Positions 7,354-8,285 of a DNA stretch of 8,285 nucleotides are shown here, piece by piece. This DNA comes from Paracoccaceae bacterium. Its GTDB lineage: Bacteria > Pseudomonadota > Alphaproteobacteria > Rhodobacterales > Rhodobacteraceae. The notes beneath the pieces are model-generated. The model was not told the DNA's origin. It searched no databases and was given only the letters and a program-made list of their open reading frames with translations. The translations under genes were made by a program, and so were the position numbers. The stretch lies in NCBI GenBank assembly GCA_024304875.1, contig JAMWZF010000124.1:1-8285 (forward strand), given 5' to 3'. The stretch's first letter is position 1. Each line of letters opens with the position of its first letter.

Positions 7354-7982
7354 CCGAACACCTGACCATCGTCGACCACCCGCTGGTGCAGCACAAGCTG
7401 TCGATCATGCGCGACAAGGACACCTCGACCAAGTCCTTCCGCCAGCTCCTGCGCGAGATCAGCCACCTTCTGGCCTACGAGGTCACGCGCAGCCTGCCGA
7501 TGACGACCCGCACGGTCGAGACGCCGCTGGAGCCGATGCAGGCGCCCACCATCGACGGCAAGAAGCTGGCGCTGGTGTCGATCCTGCGCGCGGGGAACGG
7601 GCTGCTCGACGGCATCCTCGACCTGATCCCGAACGCCCGCGTCGGTTTCGTCGGGCTCTACCGGGACGAGGAGACGCTGCAACCCGTGCAGTACTACAAC
7701 AAGCTGCCGAGCGGGCTGGAGGACCGGCTGGTGATCGCCGTCGACCCGATGCTGGCGACAGGCAATTCCTCGGCCGCGGCCATCGACCTGATCAAGCAGG
7801 CGGGAGCGACGAACATCCGCTTCCTCTGCCTCCTCGCCGCGCCCGAGGGCGTCGCCCGGATGAAGGAGGCGCATCCCGACGTGCCGATCGTGACAGCGGC
7901 GGTGGACAGTCATCTCAACGCTTCGGGCTATATCGTGCCGGGACTAGGGGATGCGGGTGACCGCATGTTCGGCACGAAATAG
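7350..7982 (+). CDS. upp: Uracil phosphoribosyltransferase
   Basis: Converts uracil and PRPP to UMP and pyrophosphate, recapturing uracil released when DeoA splits deoxyuridine. The 210 residues match the normal length (208-210). The PRPP-binding motif VDPMLATGNSS is at 131-141, SILRAG at 77-82, and the C-terminal uracil-binding stretch YIVPGLGDAGDRMFGTK ends the protein. The N-terminal segment HPLVQHKLSIMRDKDTSTKSFRQL is typical. The ATG overlaps the add stop codon (ATGA) and GGAG lies 8 nt upstream. It is the last gene of the operon; the next gene starts after a 67-nt gap. Confidence 0.97.
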   Translation: MTEHLTIVDHPLVQHKLSIMRDKDTSTKSFRQLLREISHLLAYEVTRSLPMTTRTVETPLEPMQAPTIDGKKLALVSILRAGNGLLDGILDLIPNARVGFVGLYRDEETLQPVQYYNKLPSGLEDRLVIAVDPMLATGNSSAAAIDLIKQAGATNIRFLCLLAAPEGVARMKEAHPDVPIVTAAVDSHLNASGYIVPGLGDAGDRMFGTK

Positions 7983-8025
7983 AGGGTCTCGATCCTTTAC
8001 AGAATAGTGACAATCGGGCATCTTT

Positions 8026-8043
8026 CCCCAAAATGTTGTGGGG
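8026..8043 (+). promoter_or_regulatory. Small inverted repeat overlapping the ribosome binding site of the next gene
   Basis: CCCCA (8026-8030) and TGGGG (8039-8043) form a 5-bp stem with an 8-nt loop. The right arm is the most SD-like sequence (GGGGA, 8040-8044) before the ATG at 8050, so folding would hide it. There is no T-run after it, so it is not a canonical terminator for upp. The stem is short and may be coincidental. The rest of 7983-8049 shows only a TTTACA at 7996-8001 without a good -10 partner. Confidence 0.35.
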
Positions 8044-8049
8044 AACGCA

Positions 8050-8285
8050 ATGGGCGGTAGTGCAGGCAGATCCGGCTTCGTGGCCGGGGTCGTGACGGCG
8101 ATCATCCTGGGGACGGGCATGGCCGGGGCGCAGTCGCTGCGCGATGCAGGCCCGCCCGCCGAGTTTCCGCCCGCCAGCTACACCGCCAACCAGTACGTCG
8201 ACAGCCGCGGTTGCGTCTACGTCCGCGCCGGTGTCGGCGGGACGACGACCTGGGTGCCCCGGGTCAGCCGCTCGCGCGAGGTGCT
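8050..8285 (+). CDS. Secreted protein, probable SPOR-domain envelope protein, N-terminal part (3' end outside window)
   Basis: The ATG at 8050 follows a GGGGA SD by 5 nt and the frame stays open to the window edge (78 full codons). Residues 1-27 look like a signal peptide: Arg7, a hydrophobic stretch FVAGVVTAIILGTGMAGA, and an AGA-Q cleavage site after residue 27. The visible mature part has the stretches EFPPASYTANQYVDSRGCVYVRAG (38-61) and WVPRVSRSR (68-76). From memory, similar segments occur before a C-terminal SPOR domain in Rhodobacteraceae proteins; that domain, which binds denuded peptidoglycan glycan, would lie beyond the window. The single Cys55 is not at a lipobox, so a lipoprotein is unlikely. 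Export is well supported; the SPOR assignment is tentative. Confidence 0.65.
   Translation, partial: MGGSAGRSGFVAGVVTAIILGTGMAGAQSLRDAGPPAEFPPASYTANQYVDSRGCVYVRAGVGGTTTWVPRVSRSREV

Larger units (their letters stand above)
3500..7982 (+). other. Nucleoside catabolism and salvage operon cdd-deoA-deoB-add-upp
   Basis: Five same-strand genes follow with no intergenic space: cdd/deoA and deoB after deoA are separated by 0 nt, while deoB/add and add/upp overlap by ATGA. This indicates one transcript with translational coupling. Together they deaminate cytidine and adenosine nucleosides, phosphorolyse pyrimidine deoxynucleosides, convert the released sugar phosphate and recapture uracil. A promoter should lie in 3337-3499, but I could not identify convincing -35 and -10 boxes. 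No clear terminator follows upp. Confidence 0.85.

Noticed and set aside
7983..8025. Intrinsic terminator for the upp operon
   Set aside because: I found no stable stem followed by a T-run in this gap. The only inverted repeat nearby (8026-8043) has a 5-bp stem and no T-run.
7996..8036. Sigma70-like promoter before the secreted protein gene (TTTACA or GTGACA as -35)
   Set aside because: The sequences at 17-nt spacing match the -10 consensus at only about half the positions, too weak to annotate.

Overview
The window is high-GC, densely coding bacterial DNA. It looks like an alphaproteobacterial chromosome, most likely Rhodobacterales. That placement is an inference from the very G+C-rich third codon positions, the hybrid MaeB-type malic enzyme, and the start of an envelope protein of the SPOR-associated type common in Rhodobacteraceae. 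I see no mobile element, CRISPR array, rRNA or tRNA. Apart from short intergenic gaps, the window is filled by one partial gene at each edge and seven complete genes between them.

Layout: (1) 2-577 (+) is the C-terminal part of a HAMP-GGDEF type signalling protein. Its GGDEF motif is degenerate but an RxxD I-site-like motif is kept. (2) 574-1020 (-) is a Nudix hydrolase, convergent with gene 1 and sharing a CTAG that holds both stop codons. (3) 1023-3302 (-) is maeB, the NADP-type malic enzyme with a C-terminal phosphotransacetylase-like domain; the Nudix gene follows it after 2 nt, so the two probably form one transcript. (4) 3303-3499 is the only divergent intergenic region. It holds a near-perfect 20-bp AT-rich palindrome just upstream of maeB and a G+C-rich hairpin nearer to cdd. 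(5) 3500-7982 (+) is a tightly packed five-gene nucleoside catabolism and salvage operon, cdd-deoA-deoB-add-upp, in which every junction abuts or overlaps. (6) 7983-8049 is a short leader with a small inverted repeat over the ribosome binding site of the next gene. (7) 8050 to the window end (+) is the N-terminal part of a secreted, probably SPOR-family, protein.

The operon forms a coherent pathway. Cdd turns (deoxy)cytidine into (deoxy)uridine. DeoA phosphorolyses thymidine and deoxyuridine to the free base and deoxyribose-1-phosphate. DeoB isomerises the sugar phosphate to the 5-phosphate for catabolism. Add deaminates (deoxy)adenosine to (deoxy)inosine. Upp recaptures uracil as UMP. Deoxyribose-phosphate aldolase (DeoC) and purine nucleoside phosphorylase, which would complete the route, are not in the window.

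Most of the window is ordinary metabolism. I found no convincing undescribed system. The best leads are the degenerate GGDEF protein with a retained I-site, the unassigned palindromic operator at maeB, and the possible SD-masking hairpin before the secreted protein gene.
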